NCBI GenBank assembly: GCA_964409685.1
Contig: CAYPEJ010000007.1
Location: 1-64,000, forward strand
Length of the DNA: 64,000 bases
DNA from: Clostridium_AI sp964409685
Lineage (GTDB): Bacteria; Bacillota; Clostridia; Lachnospirales; Lachnospiraceae
Reading direction: 5' to 3'
Shown here: piece after piece, positions 26,560-36,117 of the stretch
How positions within the stretch are numbered: the stretch's first letter is position 1
Layout: each line of letters opens with the position of its first letter
Position numbers and translations under genes: made by a program
The notes under the pieces: generated by a model
What the model was told of the DNA's origin: nothing
The model's database searches: none
The model's input: only the letters and a program-made list of their open reading frames with translations

Positions 26560-26635
26560 ATTCTACTCTTTTCATCGAAATCATCCAACCATTTCCATTC
26601 TCCTTTTGAAATGTTATTACTTGTAAAGCGAAAAA
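26560..26635. repeat. 76-bp direct repeat, copy 2
   Basis: Second copy of the repeat at 23727-23802, same orientation, about nine mismatches. It lies between the stop of the neighbouring hypothetical gene and its terminator, at the right edge of the degraded island. Confidence 0.85.
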
Positions 26636-26662
26636 AGTGTCATTGCTTAGATATTATATGTA

Positions 26663-27703
26663 CTATAATGAGTATTCTAGAAAAGAATATGTTCTGGTAT
26701 AAATATTAAAATGATTTAAGAAGCTCATCAACATTTGATCTACATCTGACATCTTATTATAAAGTTCTCCTGCATTAAAAAATTCTGCTAATTCACCTAA
26801 ATTTGTTGAATTATTAAATGGAACATCTATTTTTCTCACTTTATCATCTGACCAAATGAGTAAAACTCCTTTTTGAGAATCCAAAGTAATTGTTCCACTT
26901 TCATCTACGATAGAAGCATTTTCCTTCTGTTTATAAAACATCTTAAATCCTTTTGGTGGCTCATCATTGATTTGTGTCATACTACATATATTTAATCCAT
27001 TTCTTGCATAGCCTATCGACCATTGCCCATGAAATGTAATTCCACCGTTGGCTTTGTATGAATTATCTTCTGCTTCTTTTATTTTGTCTTCTACATTTAG
27101 TTTGTCAAGTCCATAAGTTGAGAACATATTTCCTACAAAATCTGCAAGTGTTTCCTTATTTTCTTTATACTCGTAGTAAATATCAGCATCATAGTAAACA
27201 AAATCTTCACGTTCTTTCTCTATATATCCATAGTCTTTTGCAATTTCTCTTGCCATGGAGATGCACTTATCAACTGAACACATACAATTATAATATTGAA
27301 ATATTCCATAAGTATACATAACAGCTTTTTCTTTTGAAATCTCAGTATCAGAGTTTACGCCTGTTTGATTTAACATATCAAGATACATGTCACAACACTC
27401 GTCAAAAATATCCTTTAATTCTTCTTTTGAAATCTCTCCCCCACTATATTTTCGCATGGCATCGTATCCAATGTCTTCAATTTTTAGTCCAAAGGAATAT
27501 TTTATATTCTCAATCTTATCCTTTGAAATAGCCATAATATTATTATAATTCTCACATGGAAATACTCTATCCTCTGACGAAGAAATTTCTACTATATCCA
27601 TGCTGGAATTATTAGCTCCCTTGGTTGATTGTTCCTTAATAGTATTGTCTTGAACTGTAATATTTTGACCTAAACAACTGCTTGAAATTGAATTAATATT
27701 CAT
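26663..27703 (-). CDS. hypothetical protein, function unknown
   Basis: A 346-residue soluble, acidic protein with no signal peptide or membrane helix. The N-terminal ~45 residues are Ser/Asn-rich and look disordered. The middle is helical with a Cys/Met-rich stretch (DECCDMYLDML, YYNCMCSVDKC). The C-terminal third is beta-rich (GITFHGQWSIGYARNG). The start is the ATG with GGAG 7 nt upstream; a GTG two codons earlier overlaps the SD spacing. It borders the degraded island on one side and spoIIR on the other. I recognise no family. Confidence 0.75.
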   Translation of the reverse strand: MNINSISSSCLGQNITVQDNTIKEQSTKGANNSSMDIVEISSSEDRVFPCENYNNIMAISKDKIENIKYSFGLKIEDIGYDAMRKYSGGEISKEELKDIFDECCDMYLDMLNQTGVNSDTEISKEKAVMYTYGIFQYYNCMCSVDKCISMAREIAKDYGYIEKEREDFVYYDADIYYEYKENKETLADFVGNMFSTYGLDKLNVEDKIKEAEDNSYKANGGITFHGQWSIGYARNGLNICSMTQINDEPPKGFKMFYKQKENASIVDESGTITLDSQKGVLLIWSDDKVRKIDVPFNNSTNLGELAEFFNAGELYNKMSDVDQMLMSFLNHFNIYTRTYSFLEYSL

Positions 27704-27891
27704 GTACACTCTCCATTCTAAAGTGCTCTATGACTACTCAAATCACATAGAACACTTTCTATTTTCAATAGCTTAATCAATCCCCTAATTCATAGTAATA
27801 GGAAATATAAATCCCATTACTAATATCATCGACATCTACAATTCGAAATCATATATCTTTATCCTTAGTTAGTTGATTAAACCTAATCCTA

Positions 27892-28566
27892 TCACCAAAT
27901 ATACCTCACAACCTCCTGTACCTTCTCCTTCGCAACTCCAAACCATTCCACAACCTTAAGCTCATACTCAACCTCTACATCTTCCTCATCCGCAATTGCC
28001 TCATACTCTTCTTCCGTCAACACATCCTTCAACTGTTCCTTCGATTCATCTGGCACCACAGCATATGTCCCATCTACAAAGCACAATGTGGGAAACATTA
28101 CACACCACCAGTTTTTCCCCTCTGCATTTCCAAGCACAACATCTAATGCCTCATATTTCCCAGATGGAAATGTCAAATCCCCATACACCTTCATGGGGAA
28201 CTCCCTTGTATGATACACGGCATCACAATCGTAATCATATCCTTCTGCCTTAACTGTCTTCTTCGCAATCTCCTTAATTGCCGGAATCTCTTCCTTCATA
28301 ATCACCTTTGCCTCTTCCTTTGTATCCGCATCTTTTAACTTTCCTTGCATATACTTAACTACCTTATCCTTAACCTCTAACTTTACCGATTGATCAATTG
28401 GAGCATCACTATTTGCAATCACATGAAACCGAATTACTTCATCCGCAATTCCTTTTTGCACCTCTGGTCTTACTTCTTTCTTATGTACAGCTGTCAATAA
28501 AAGCCCAAATAGACTTACTCCTAATAAAATTATTACACCTACATGATTTCGTTTCCTTCTTCTCAT
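27892..28566 (-). CDS. spoIIR: stage II sporulation protein R
   Basis: A 224-residue exported signalling protein made in the forespore; it triggers SpoIIGA processing of pro-sigma-E in the mother cell. An N-terminal membrane segment is followed by the family signatures IRFHVIANSD, VKLEVKDKVV and NWWCVMFPTLCFVD. The length is usual. Its presence shows that the organism is from a sporulating lineage. It is divergent from ispE. Confidence 0.95.
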   Translation of the reverse strand: MRRRKRNHVGVIILLGVSLFGLLLTAVHKKEVRPEVQKGIADEVIRFHVIANSDAPIDQSVKLEVKDKVVKYMQGKLKDADTKEEAKVIMKEEIPAIKEIAKKTVKAEGYDYDCDAVYHTREFPMKVYGDLTFPSGKYEALDVVLGNAEGKNWWCVMFPTLCFVDGTYAVVPDESKEQLKDVLTEEEYEAIADEEDVEVEYELKVVEWFGVAKEKVQEVVRYIW

Positions 28567-28663
28567 TTTCTCATATCCTCCCTCTATTTATATAGGTATC
28601 CAAACCCGTCTCAGCACTTTTCACATTAAAAGTATTTCCAAGGAAAAGAAATCTATACATTAG

Positions 28664-28692
28664 TTGCAAAAAAGTAATTTTCACTGTATAAT
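28664..28692 (+). promoter_or_regulatory. promoter of ispE
   Basis: TTGCAA (28664-28669), 17-nt spacer, TATAAT (28687-28692). Confidence 0.75.
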
Positions 28693-28728
28693 GTGTATAC
28701 AAAATACGTGAAGATTCGAGGGCGAGTT

Positions 28729-29604
28729 ATGATTTCAACTTTACAAGGAAAAGCATATGGAAAAATTAATATCGGACTAGATGTATTAAGGAAAAGAAGT
28801 GACGGATATCATGAAGTAAAAATGATTATGCAGACAGTTTCCTTGTATGATCGCATCACAATCACTAGATTAGAAGACTCTTCCGATATTGAGTTAGAAA
28901 CTAACCTAAGTTTCCTGCCTACAAATGATAACAATATTGTGTATAAAGCTGCGAAACTACTAAAAGATGAATTTTCCATCCAAGATGGACTAGCTATCAA
29001 GTTAGAAAAGCACATTCCTGTTGCAGCTGGAATGGCAGGGGGAAGTACAGATGCTGCCACTACCCTTGAATTACTAAATACTATGTTTTCTCTAGGACTT
29101 AGTAAAGAAGATTTAATGAAGCGCGCAGTTACGTTAGGTGCAGATGTTCCTTATTGCATTTTGAAGGGAACAGCTCTTTCCGAAGGAATCGGTGAGGTTC
29201 TTACACCTCTTACACCTATCATGCCTTGTTATATCCTTATCGTAAAACCACCTATCCATGTTTCTACGAAATTTGTCTATGAAAATTTAAAACTAGATGA
29301 ATTAGAAACACATCCAGATATTGATGTCATCGTAGATGCTATTCATGCCGGTGATGTTTATGCGATGGCAAATAATATGGGCAATGTACTAGAAAGCGTT
29401 ACAGAAGAAGCCTATCCTGTAATCTCTTCTATAAAACAGCTTATGATAGAAAATGGTGCTATTTCTTCTCTTATGAGTGGAAGTGGTCCAACTGTCTTCG
29501 GCATCTATGATAACGAAGACGCAATTCATGATGCCGCAGCATTTTTTAAACTAAACTATCCATCTTACAGAACATACGTCACAAAGCCGATTAACAACAT
29601 GTGA
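28729..29604 (+). CDS. ispE: 4-diphosphocytidyl-2-C-methyl-D-erythritol kinase
   Basis: A 291-residue GHMP kinase of the MEP isoprenoid pathway. It has KINIGLDVLRKRSDGYHEV at the start, the GHMP motif PVAAGMAGGSTDAA and the C-terminal SGSGPTVFG loop. The Met at 28729 gives the normal N-terminus; the frame is open 12 codons further into the promoter's transcribed region. It is followed 15 nt later by a GntR regulator, an arrangement that suggests co-transcription. Confidence 0.95.
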   Translation: MISTLQGKAYGKINIGLDVLRKRSDGYHEVKMIMQTVSLYDRITITRLEDSSDIELETNLSFLPTNDNNIVYKAAKLLKDEFSIQDGLAIKLEKHIPVAAGMAGGSTDAATTLELLNTMFSLGLSKEDLMKRAVTLGADVPYCILKGTALSEGIGEVLTPLTPIMPCYILIVKPPIHVSTKFVYENLKLDELETHPDIDVIVDAIHAGDVYAMANNMGNVLESVTEEAYPVISSIKQLMIENGAISSLMSGSGPTVFGIYDNEDAIHDAAAFFKLNYPSYRTYVTKPINNM

Positions 29605-29619
29605 TAAAGGGAGGTTACT

Positions 29620-30300
29620 ATGGACGATCACCTACAGATAGAAATGAATGAATATTTACCACTACGAGATGTTGTATTTAACACGCTTAGACAGGCCATT
29701 TTACATGGAGATTTAAAACCTGGCGAACGCTTAATGGAAATCAAACTTGCCAAACAGCTTGGTGTAAGTCGGACTCCAATACGAGAAGCCATTCGTATGC
29801 TTGAATTAGAAGGACTTGTGGTTATGATCCCACGTCGTGGTGCTGCCGTAGCGCAAATTACAAAACAAGACTTAGAAGATGTTCTTGAAGTCCGTTGTTC
29901 CTTAGAAGAGTTAGCTGTTGAGTTGGCTTGTACTAGAATCACTGGAAGCGAGTTAAAGAAACTGCATGATGTTTTAAGAGATTTTGAACATGCATGTGAT
30001 ACAAACAACTTACAGATACTTGCAGAAAAAGATGTGGAATTTCACGATATTATCTTTGAATCAACTGGAAATCGTCGTTTAATCCAGTTGTTAAATAACC
30101 TTCGTGAGCAAATGTTCCGATATCGCTTAGAATACTTAAAAGATGAAACTAGCCACGATAGATTGCTGTTAGAACATAAAACCATTGAAAATGATATTCG
30201 CAATCACGATGTAGAATCCGCTAGACAACATATTAAAGAACATATTTATAATCAAGCAACATACGTTGGTAAGAAAATTGATATCAATGACAAAGAATAA
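29620..30300 (+). CDS. GntR-family regulator, FadR/FCD subgroup
   Basis: A 226-residue regulator with an N-terminal winged helix (LKPGERLMEIKLAKQLGVSRTPIREAIRMLELEGLV) and a helical FCD ligand-binding domain with candidate metal ligands (EFHDIIFEST, later EHKTI and HIKEHI). The effector is not predictable. GGGAGG is 7 nt before the ATG. It is likely co-transcribed with ispE and closed by a strong terminator. Confidence 0.92.
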   Translation: MDDHLQIEMNEYLPLRDVVFNTLRQAILHGDLKPGERLMEIKLAKQLGVSRTPIREAIRMLELEGLVVMIPRRGAAVAQITKQDLEDVLEVRCSLEELAVELACTRITGSELKKLHDVLRDFEHACDTNNLQILAEKDVEFHDIIFESTGNRRLIQLLNNLREQMFRYRLEYLKDETSHDRLLLEHKTIENDIRNHDVESARQHIKEHIYNQATYVGKKIDINDKE

Positions 30301-30314
30301 AATTTGTTCAACAG

Positions 30315-30358
30315 AAAAAGTCGCCACTCTTCTTATCTTAGAAGAGTGGCGACTTTTT
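30315..30358. terminator. strong bidirectional terminator
   Basis: An 18-bp perfect stem (30315-30332 with 30341-30358) with A- and T-runs lies between the GntR and SPOCS genes, which are convergent. Confidence 0.9.
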
Positions 30359-30385
30359 GTAGGACTAATTCTTCCTAATATAAAC

Positions 30386-31951
30386 TTAAATGGAGTCCAC
30401 TTTTTTGATTAAAAGTAACTTATCCCCTGCATTAACCTTATCTGACTCCAAATTATTCATAGACATAATACTATCCACAGTAGTTTGGAATTGTTTCGCT
30501 ATATTCCACAAGCTATCCTCATTCTTCACAATGTAACCAACCATACTTGGCAAGTTCTGAAGTTTCTGCATATCGCATGGTCGTTCTTCGATGCCTACGA
30601 TAATTGGCTCATTGATTTTTACAAATGCAATCGTATCTAGATTCAAGGTCGCTTTGATTTCCACCTCTTCACTATCTAACATAATCACACTAATTTGCTC
30701 TACACTTGGTGTAATCTGATAGAGACAATTTTCATCTAATCCACGTATCTCAATCAACTGTGAAAATGGAATTACACCTTTTGCCGCGCCGATTGGTTTA
30801 TTATCATCCTCTGATACATAAAGAATCTGCACATCTACAACACCTTCTACTTCAACGCCACCATCCACCAACACTTGATCGTCAATTCTTACATTTCCAC
30901 TTGCATTACAAATCTGCAAAATACTAGGCTGACCAGAACCAACATTTACACGGTCCGTCACACGTAACTTGCTATTATTTTTACCAAGTAATTGTTCAAA
31001 ATACGCCATCTTGGTAACAGGAAGTACCTCTTCTGATGTTGAATAACAGTCACTTAAAATCTCTAATTCTTCATCTTCATAGACTTTCATATCCAATTCA
31101 AGAACAACGTCACAACTTACGACACGTTCTTCTCCATCATCATCCGATTTAATCTGTAGATCCTTTCCTGCCATATTGACTGCGATATTGGAAATCATAT
31201 CATCTCGACATCCGTTACAGTCTATAAAGCTGTTAAATGGCACTTCTGTCTCAAAGTACTGTGGCATCTGTTCCTCTGCATCTCCTGAATATAAAATAAA
31301 GATTAATAAGATGCCACGGATATTAATTTTATCTTCTAATACTCTTGTTTCCAACTCACGAATATCCATTTCATCATAGAGAATCTCATAGATATTCTTC
31401 TTTCCATTCGGAATATGAATTTCATCTTTGATACGAACCGTATCTTTCTTATTGGTCATAAGCTGCGTAATATTCAAATTTTTGTACTGCTTCTGACAAT
31501 TCTGATCACCATTGATGGAAACCGCAGTTTCTTCGTCATAACTGTCTTCGGAAATGAATGTGAATCCAACAATCGTCTTCACACTGATTTTCCTTGAATT
31601 AATGAGGCTAGTTGTCAAATCCTCAATATCCCATTTCACGACAATAACGTCCTCCGAGCATGTTTCGTCCATATTGATAATCTCTTCAAATGGAAGCTCG
31701 CCAGTGATATTATGTATTGGTCTAGTAGAGCCGTCACAAATATATAAAATATTAAATAGAAGCGAGCCCTTTACTGCAACCTTGCCATTCATCGCTTTAA
31801 CGTCATGCATTACGATCGTTGCCTGGTCCTTTATAATCTGCTCAATGTCCGGTTTTACATCTGGTACATTGAAATCGTCGTCCATAGTTAATTGCACGTT
31901 GGTTTTGCACTTCAATTTATTCATATGGACGTTTCTCTTTACCAATTCCAC
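30386..31951 (-). CDS. SPOCS (DUF3794) domain protein with C-terminal LysM
   Basis: A 521-residue protein with the SPOCS/DUF3794 repeat pattern (DVKPDIEQII near the start and repeated strand blocks around residues 30-150, 180-290 and 320-440) and a C-terminal LysM (YIVKNEDSLWNIAKQF to DKLLLIKK). Such proteins are linked to spore coat or cortex assembly in Clostridia; LysM would anchor it to peptidoglycan. The GTG start is supported by AAGGAGGG 7 nt upstream. That SD lies in one arm of a perfect 11-bp hairpin (31959-32000) that also looks like the terminator of the upstream veg gene. Confidence 0.9.
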   Translation of the reverse strand: MELVKRNVHMNKLKCKTNVQLTMDDDFNVPDVKPDIEQIIKDQATIVMHDVKAMNGKVAVKGSLLFNILYICDGSTRPIHNITGELPFEEIINMDETCSEDVIVVKWDIEDLTTSLINSRKISVKTIVGFTFISEDSYDEETAVSINGDQNCQKQYKNLNITQLMTNKKDTVRIKDEIHIPNGKKNIYEILYDEMDIRELETRVLEDKINIRGILLIFILYSGDAEEQMPQYFETEVPFNSFIDCNGCRDDMISNIAVNMAGKDLQIKSDDDGEERVVSCDVVLELDMKVYEDEELEILSDCYSTSEEVLPVTKMAYFEQLLGKNNSKLRVTDRVNVGSGQPSILQICNASGNVRIDDQVLVDGGVEVEGVVDVQILYVSEDDNKPIGAAKGVIPFSQLIEIRGLDENCLYQITPSVEQISVIMLDSEEVEIKATLNLDTIAFVKINEPIIVGIEERPCDMQKLQNLPSMVGYIVKNEDSLWNIAKQFQTTVDSIMSMNNLESDKVNAGDKLLLIKKVDSI

Positions 31952-31958
31952 AAAAAAT

Positions 31959-32000
31959 CCCTCCTTGCCTTATATACTATAAATATTCAGGCAAGGAGGG
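31959..32000 (-). promoter_or_regulatory. terminator-like hairpin occluding the SD of the SPOCS gene
   Basis: A perfect 11-bp inverted repeat (31959-31969 with 31990-32000, 20-nt loop). In the minus-strand transcript the 3' arm contains AAGGAGGG, the SD of the GTG start at 31951, and is followed by A then six T. It can act as the veg terminator and, in readthrough RNA, mask the SD. Confidence 0.75.
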
Positions 32001-32012
32001 ATTTATTACAAA

Positions 32013-32255
32013 TTAACTACATAACATTAATTGAACTTCTTTTGTCAAAATATCAGCATAACTTACTGACATGGTTTTAGTACCTTCGTCAACACAATCT
32101 ACAAGCTGTATAGTAAAAATACTCGGATATGTTTCTGAAATAATTCCTTCGGCTATTTCAACTCTATGACGTCCTCTGTTAGAGCGAATCTTAACTCGAC
32201 TTCCTACATGGTTTCCAACTGCACGACGTACACTATTTAAATCCAATTGTTTCAT
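32013..32255 (-). CDS. veg: Veg-family protein
   Basis: An 80-residue protein of the Veg/DUF1021 family, with GSRVKIRSNRGRHRVEIAEG and YPSIFTI signatures. In Bacillus subtilis Veg influences biofilm matrix gene expression. A near-perfect sigma-A promoter drives it here, as is typical of veg. The SPOCS gene follows behind a hairpin. Confidence 0.93.
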   Translation of the reverse strand: MKQLDLNSVRRAVGNHVGSRVKIRSNRGRHRVEIAEGIISETYPSIFTIQLVDCVDEGTKTMSVSYADILTKEVQLMLCS

Positions 32256-32323
32256 TTACTAACCTCCAACATATATAAATGCTAAACATCGGTTACTTAA
32301 AAAATACAAATTTTTTCCATCTA

Positions 32324-32352
32324 ATTATAGTACAAGTGTTAATTTCTGTCAA
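32324..32352 (-). promoter_or_regulatory. veg promoter, full consensus
   Basis: TTGACA (32347-32352) and TATAAT (32324-32329) with a 17-nt spacer, a perfect sigma-A consensus. The -35 lies just past the stop codon of the upstream GGDEF gene. Confidence 0.9.
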
Positions 32353-34015
32353 CTTGTTTTTTCACATTTTTCTTCATATCTTGCTTGCAACTGTACATTT
32401 TTTTATCTGCTTTTGTCAGTGCATCATCAATTGTTCCGCCTGTTTCCGCATTATATTCTTGAAACCCACAAGCAATCGATAGTTGGAAGCCATCTACAAA
32501 ATCCTCACTCATAATATCATGTGCTAATTTGTCTAATATATATTTTAACTTAATTCCTCGAATTTTATGAATAATAATGCAAAATTCATCGCCACCAATT
32601 CGATAACAGGTACCATATTTGGATAAATAAGACTGTATCGCTTTGCCAACTTGTATAATTGCCTTATCGCCCATCTTATGTCCCAGTGTATCATTGATAC
32701 TTTTTAAGTTGTTAATATCAATAATTACCACATTAATTTCCTTACTTCCCATATTTCCAGTTCGAATCTGCTGCATCTTTTCTTCAAATGCAGTTCGATT
32801 GGCCATCCCCGTAAGCACATCTTTATAAGCAAGTTCCCGATACTTCTTTTCTTCCACTTGCATAATATACAACTCCATATACTCGTTCCTAAAATTATCG
32901 AATATGATTAATATGAAAATAAAAACTGCAGTGAAAAACCATTTTCCATTTGGAAGATCGGTACTAAAATACTTATACACCATATCATGAAGTGCTGCTA
33001 CTGCCACACATATCAAACTAATATCTTGTAAACGAATCGCTCTTATATTTCGCTTTTTCCAACAATATATAAAGATATTTTTAAGTAAGCCAAATATAAT
33101 AAGCAAATAAAATATCCCTAAAAGTGGTACCATTTCAACAGAATCCCACAATTGTTGCAAATCGCATGCACCAAATACTGCTGCGCAGATTAAAGTACCT
33201 CGAAAACACCACTCTAAATATAAATCCTTTTTATATTGATCCAGTGAACAAATATAATAAAGAAATACAGCTGGAAACGTTACGACCAATATAACCTTTA
33301 ATTGTGTAAATAAATATGGCTTATCAAATATAAACTGATCGAGCTTAGACTCAATTAGAAACCATATTCCCAGATGAAATATCATAATTGACAGTGCAAA
33401 ACCACTTGTCATCTTCGTCTTTCTAAATGATAAATTACTAAAAAGCACAAATAGAGAAATCAGCACGTAAACAAATCCTAATAAGAAGTTTGGAGCATAT
33501 TTTCTTAACAAATATGTATATATAGCTGCCTCATCTCCAGTATAAACTGGCATTACAAGACCTGAGAACATTTTATATGGTGATGATAATACAATTTTTA
33601 TCTTATAACTTTCCTGGGTTGCTGGTAGCTTAATAAAATTCCACACACTTCCTGGTGATTTACTAAACGAATATTCCCCTGAATTGTCATAGGAATAGAC
33701 CTGATTATCATCAAGATATACTTTAACTGCATTTTGTGTAGAGCGAAAACAGATGTATTGTTCCCCTTCCCCTGAAAACCTTATTTCTTTCTCAATTGCA
33801 ATCTCCACTTTTTTTTCTTCCCTTAATTCTAGTGGCAGTGCAATTTTTCCTCTCTCTTCTTCGTTGACGGTTAAATTCCACCCATAACTTTCAATAGAAA
33901 CATCATGGGAACCTAGATACATATTTTCCCCAACTGTACTCCAATTCATAACTAGAATTAGAATCACAAAACAAACAATATAAAAAATAGCCCCCCGTAC
34001 CTGCTTTTTTTTCAT
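32339..34015 (-). CDS. membrane diguanylate cyclase (GGDEF) with extracytoplasmic sensor
   Basis: A 558-residue protein. An N-terminal membrane segment (residues ~9-26) is followed by a ~150-residue extracellular beta-rich domain, about seven further membrane segments (7TMR-DISM-like layout, ~175-390) and a C-terminal GGDEF domain with DVLTGMANRTAFE and an intact RIGGDEF catalytic loop. No RxxD inhibitory site is seen just before GGDEF. It is predicted to make c-di-GMP in response to an external ligand. An HD-GYP phosphodiesterase is encoded at 50.9 kb. Confidence 0.9.
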   Translation of the reverse strand: MKKKQVRGAIFYIVCFVILILVMNWSTVGENMYLGSHDVSIESYGWNLTVNEEERGKIALPLELREEKKVEIAIEKEIRFSGEGEQYICFRSTQNAVKVYLDDNQVYSYDNSGEYSFSKSPGSVWNFIKLPATQESYKIKIVLSSPYKMFSGLVMPVYTGDEAAIYTYLLRKYAPNFLLGFVYVLISLFVLFSNLSFRKTKMTSGFALSIMIFHLGIWFLIESKLDQFIFDKPYLFTQLKVILVVTFPAVFLYYICSLDQYKKDLYLEWCFRGTLICAAVFGACDLQQLWDSVEMVPLLGIFYLLIIFGLLKNIFIYCWKKRNIRAIRLQDISLICVAVAALHDMVYKYFSTDLPNGKWFFTAVFIFILIIFDNFRNEYMELYIMQVEEKKYRELAYKDVLTGMANRTAFEEKMQQIRTGNMGSKEINVVIIDINNLKSINDTLGHKMGDKAIIQVGKAIQSYLSKYGTCYRIGGDEFCIIIHKIRGIKLKYILDKLAHDIMSEDFVDGFQLSIACGFQEYNAETGGTIDDALTKADKKMYSCKQDMKKNVKKQVDRN

Positions 34016-34099
34016 ATTTTTTACCTCTAAATTTAATACAATTCAATCTTAATATCCTAATATAAAACACTAATATATAAAATGCAACGTTAGAACAAT

Positions 34100-34144
34100 A
34101 AAAAGTCCATAAATATATAAAATAATACTTATGGACTTTTCCTT
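34100..34144 (-). terminator. terminator of the CotS/PEGA/lipoprotein operon
   Basis: A 12-bp stem (AAAAGTCCATAA with TTATGGACTTTT) lies 18 nt past the lipoprotein stop. Confidence 0.8.
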
Positions 34145-34161
34145 TGTTTATAAATATTTTA

Positions 34162-34569
34162 TCAATTATAAACAATTGGTTTGTCAATATATTCGGTTTT
34201 TATCACTACATATGGATACGTTAGTGCCTGTGTGACTACATCACCTTCACCCGGACCAATTAAAGTTGTATCAATATAGATTGCATTTGCTGTCTCGTAA
34301 AATTCATTTACTTGGATACTGAATCCACCTGATTGTTGCTCACCGTAACCTGCAACAACATATAAGAATTCACCATCGCTATAGGAAAGTTTCATTGGCT
34401 GAATCTTCTTTTCTTCGATCATTGTCTTAAGTTGCTCTGGTTCATCAACCGCTTCCACAACCGTAAACTCTAAATCTTTCAATTTTTCATCTTTGGCAGT
34501 TTCAGATTTGCACCCGCCTAATAGTGTTATACACATTATGGCAAGGAGCATAGCAACTACCTTTTTCAT
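34162..34569 (-). CDS. lipoprotein with PrcB-like C-terminal domain
   Basis: A 135-residue predicted lipoprotein: signal peptide with lipobox LLGGC (Cys20), then a small beta domain with GGFSIQVNEFYETANAIYI and ALTYPYVVIK, the pattern of the PrcB C-terminal domain of spirochaete protease complexes and many clostridial lipoproteins. The role is unknown. It lies 37 nt after the PEGA gene and ends the operon. Confidence 0.82.
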   Translation of the reverse strand: MKKVVAMLLAIMCITLLGGCKSETAKDEKLKDLEFTVVEAVDEPEQLKTMIEEKKIQPMKLSYSDGEFLYVVAGYGEQQSGGFSIQVNEFYETANAIYIDTTLIGPGEGDVVTQALTYPYVVIKTEYIDKPIVYN

Positions 34570-34606
34570 ACTAGATAACCTCCTATATATGATTCCACTC
34601 TAATTC

Positions 34607-36082
34607 TTACTCTTTTCCCTTTTCTAACTCTGAAAATGTATAGAATACATTGTCTTTATCATTTTCTACGTGAATTGTGTATTCCTTGGTTACATATCCC
34701 TCTTTTTTCAGGGTAATTTTATGACTTCCAAGAACTTTCGTAAAACTGATTGGTGCAATGCCTTTATAAGCATCATCTAAATAAACCTCAACATCCACTG
34801 GTGCTGATACTGTAATCTTGTGGTCGGTATCAATTTCATTTTCAGGGGATGCAGATGGAGAACTACTTGGTGATGAAGAAGGTGACGCACTTGTGGTAGG
34901 TTTGGAGGATGTTGTTGGAGAAGCAGATGTGTTATTATTTGCTTCATCTGTGCTATCGGAATCCCAATCTAACACAACATCTCCGATATCATCGTCATCA
35001 TCAGATGGATCCGTTGTTACATTATCCCCACCTGTACTATCTTCATCCGAAGTATCTGGAACTAAATTCACTTCAATTACCTGTTCGGATTGCCCTACTG
35101 TTAATAGTCCAGAAAAACTTTTATACCCATTAAGTGTTACATTTATCTTATGCGTTCCATAGTTTAATACAACAGGATGTGAATAGTCAGTTTCCGTTCC
35201 ATTTACAGATAAATCTGCACCATAAGGTGAGATATGGAATGTAATTTCCCCTACCTGCGCTTTTTCCAAATGGAATTCACCCATATCCACTGTAACTTCT
35301 TTTCCTCGTTCTACCGTTACTTCCTTTGTACCAATTAAGTTTCCATTTTGCATGGTAAGCTTATAAGTACCTTCACGCATTACTACGTTCATCTTGTCTT
35401 GCACACGTAGATACGTACTACTACCAATATAAACTGTTCCTCCAACAAAATCTTCAAAGTTAACGAAACGCATGACACCATGCCCTTTGGTCACAATAAT
35501 AGAATAAACAGTATCTCCGATACCCTTTATAGTAAGTTGGTCCTTTTCACTTAAATCAGATAAGCCAATAATCTCATTATCTCCTACATACAACAAATCG
35601 TCTGTAAAACCATAACGAGAAGAACCAAGTTGCATTACCTGTCTACCTTGATCCATTTTCATTTTCTTTACATTTTCATAAGTCCATGCATCCTTATAAA
35701 TCTGCAATGACAAAAGCTTATTTGTATTAAAATTATAAGTAAATGAAACAATTTCACCTAATGAAATCGCTTTCATAGATATTACTTTTCCGTATTGATT
35801 TTTAATATCAGTACCACCAGTATATCTTAGATTGGTCACAACGGGATTTTCCACACCTAGTATACTTATGTTCTGAGTCTCATTATCCAATGATTTTACG
35901 ACACCGATAAAGGAACGAGTTGACTCTTCTTCTAGTGTTTCAGAATCCTGTTTTTGATTGACACCACCTGAATACGTATTGTTATGTTTACTAACAAGTA
36001 CTCCACAGTATATCAATCCAATTACAAATAGCCCAATCAAAAGATATATGATTGCTTGATATTTTTTACCCTTGTTAATCAT
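34607..36082 (-). CDS. membrane-anchored PEGA-domain surface protein
   Basis: A 491-residue protein. A signal anchor (residues ~10-30) leads into a ~200-residue beta-rich region, a PEGA domain (~275-340, ending KINVTLNGYKSFSG), a Ser/Pro/Thr/Asp linker (~345-420) and a second PEGA domain (ITVSAPVDVEVYLDD to GYVTKEYTI). PEGA domains are found in cell-wall-associated proteins; the linker suggests it spans the wall. The ATG at 36082 has AGGAGG upstream; a TTG one codon earlier is less likely. It sits between the CotS-like and PrcB-like genes. Confidence 0.85.
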   Translation of the reverse strand: MINKGKKYQAIIYLLIGLFVIGLIYCGVLVSKHNNTYSGGVNQKQDSETLEEESTRSFIGVVKSLDNETQNISILGVENPVVTNLRYTGGTDIKNQYGKVISMKAISLGEIVSFTYNFNTNKLLSLQIYKDAWTYENVKKMKMDQGRQVMQLGSSRYGFTDDLLYVGDNEIIGLSDLSEKDQLTIKGIGDTVYSIIVTKGHGVMRFVNFEDFVGGTVYIGSSTYLRVQDKMNVVMREGTYKLTMQNGNLIGTKEVTVERGKEVTVDMGEFHLEKAQVGEITFHISPYGADLSVNGTETDYSHPVVLNYGTHKINVTLNGYKSFSGLLTVGQSEQVIEVNLVPDTSDEDSTGGDNVTTDPSDDDDDIGDVVLDWDSDSTDEANNNTSASPTTSSKPTTSASPSSSPSSSPSASPENEIDTDHKITVSAPVDVEVYLDDAYKGIAPISFTKVLGSHKITLKKEGYVTKEYTIHVENDKDNVFYTFSELEKGKE

Positions 36083-36117
36083 CAAATTCCTCCTAGGTAG
36101 TACATACTATATTTTCC

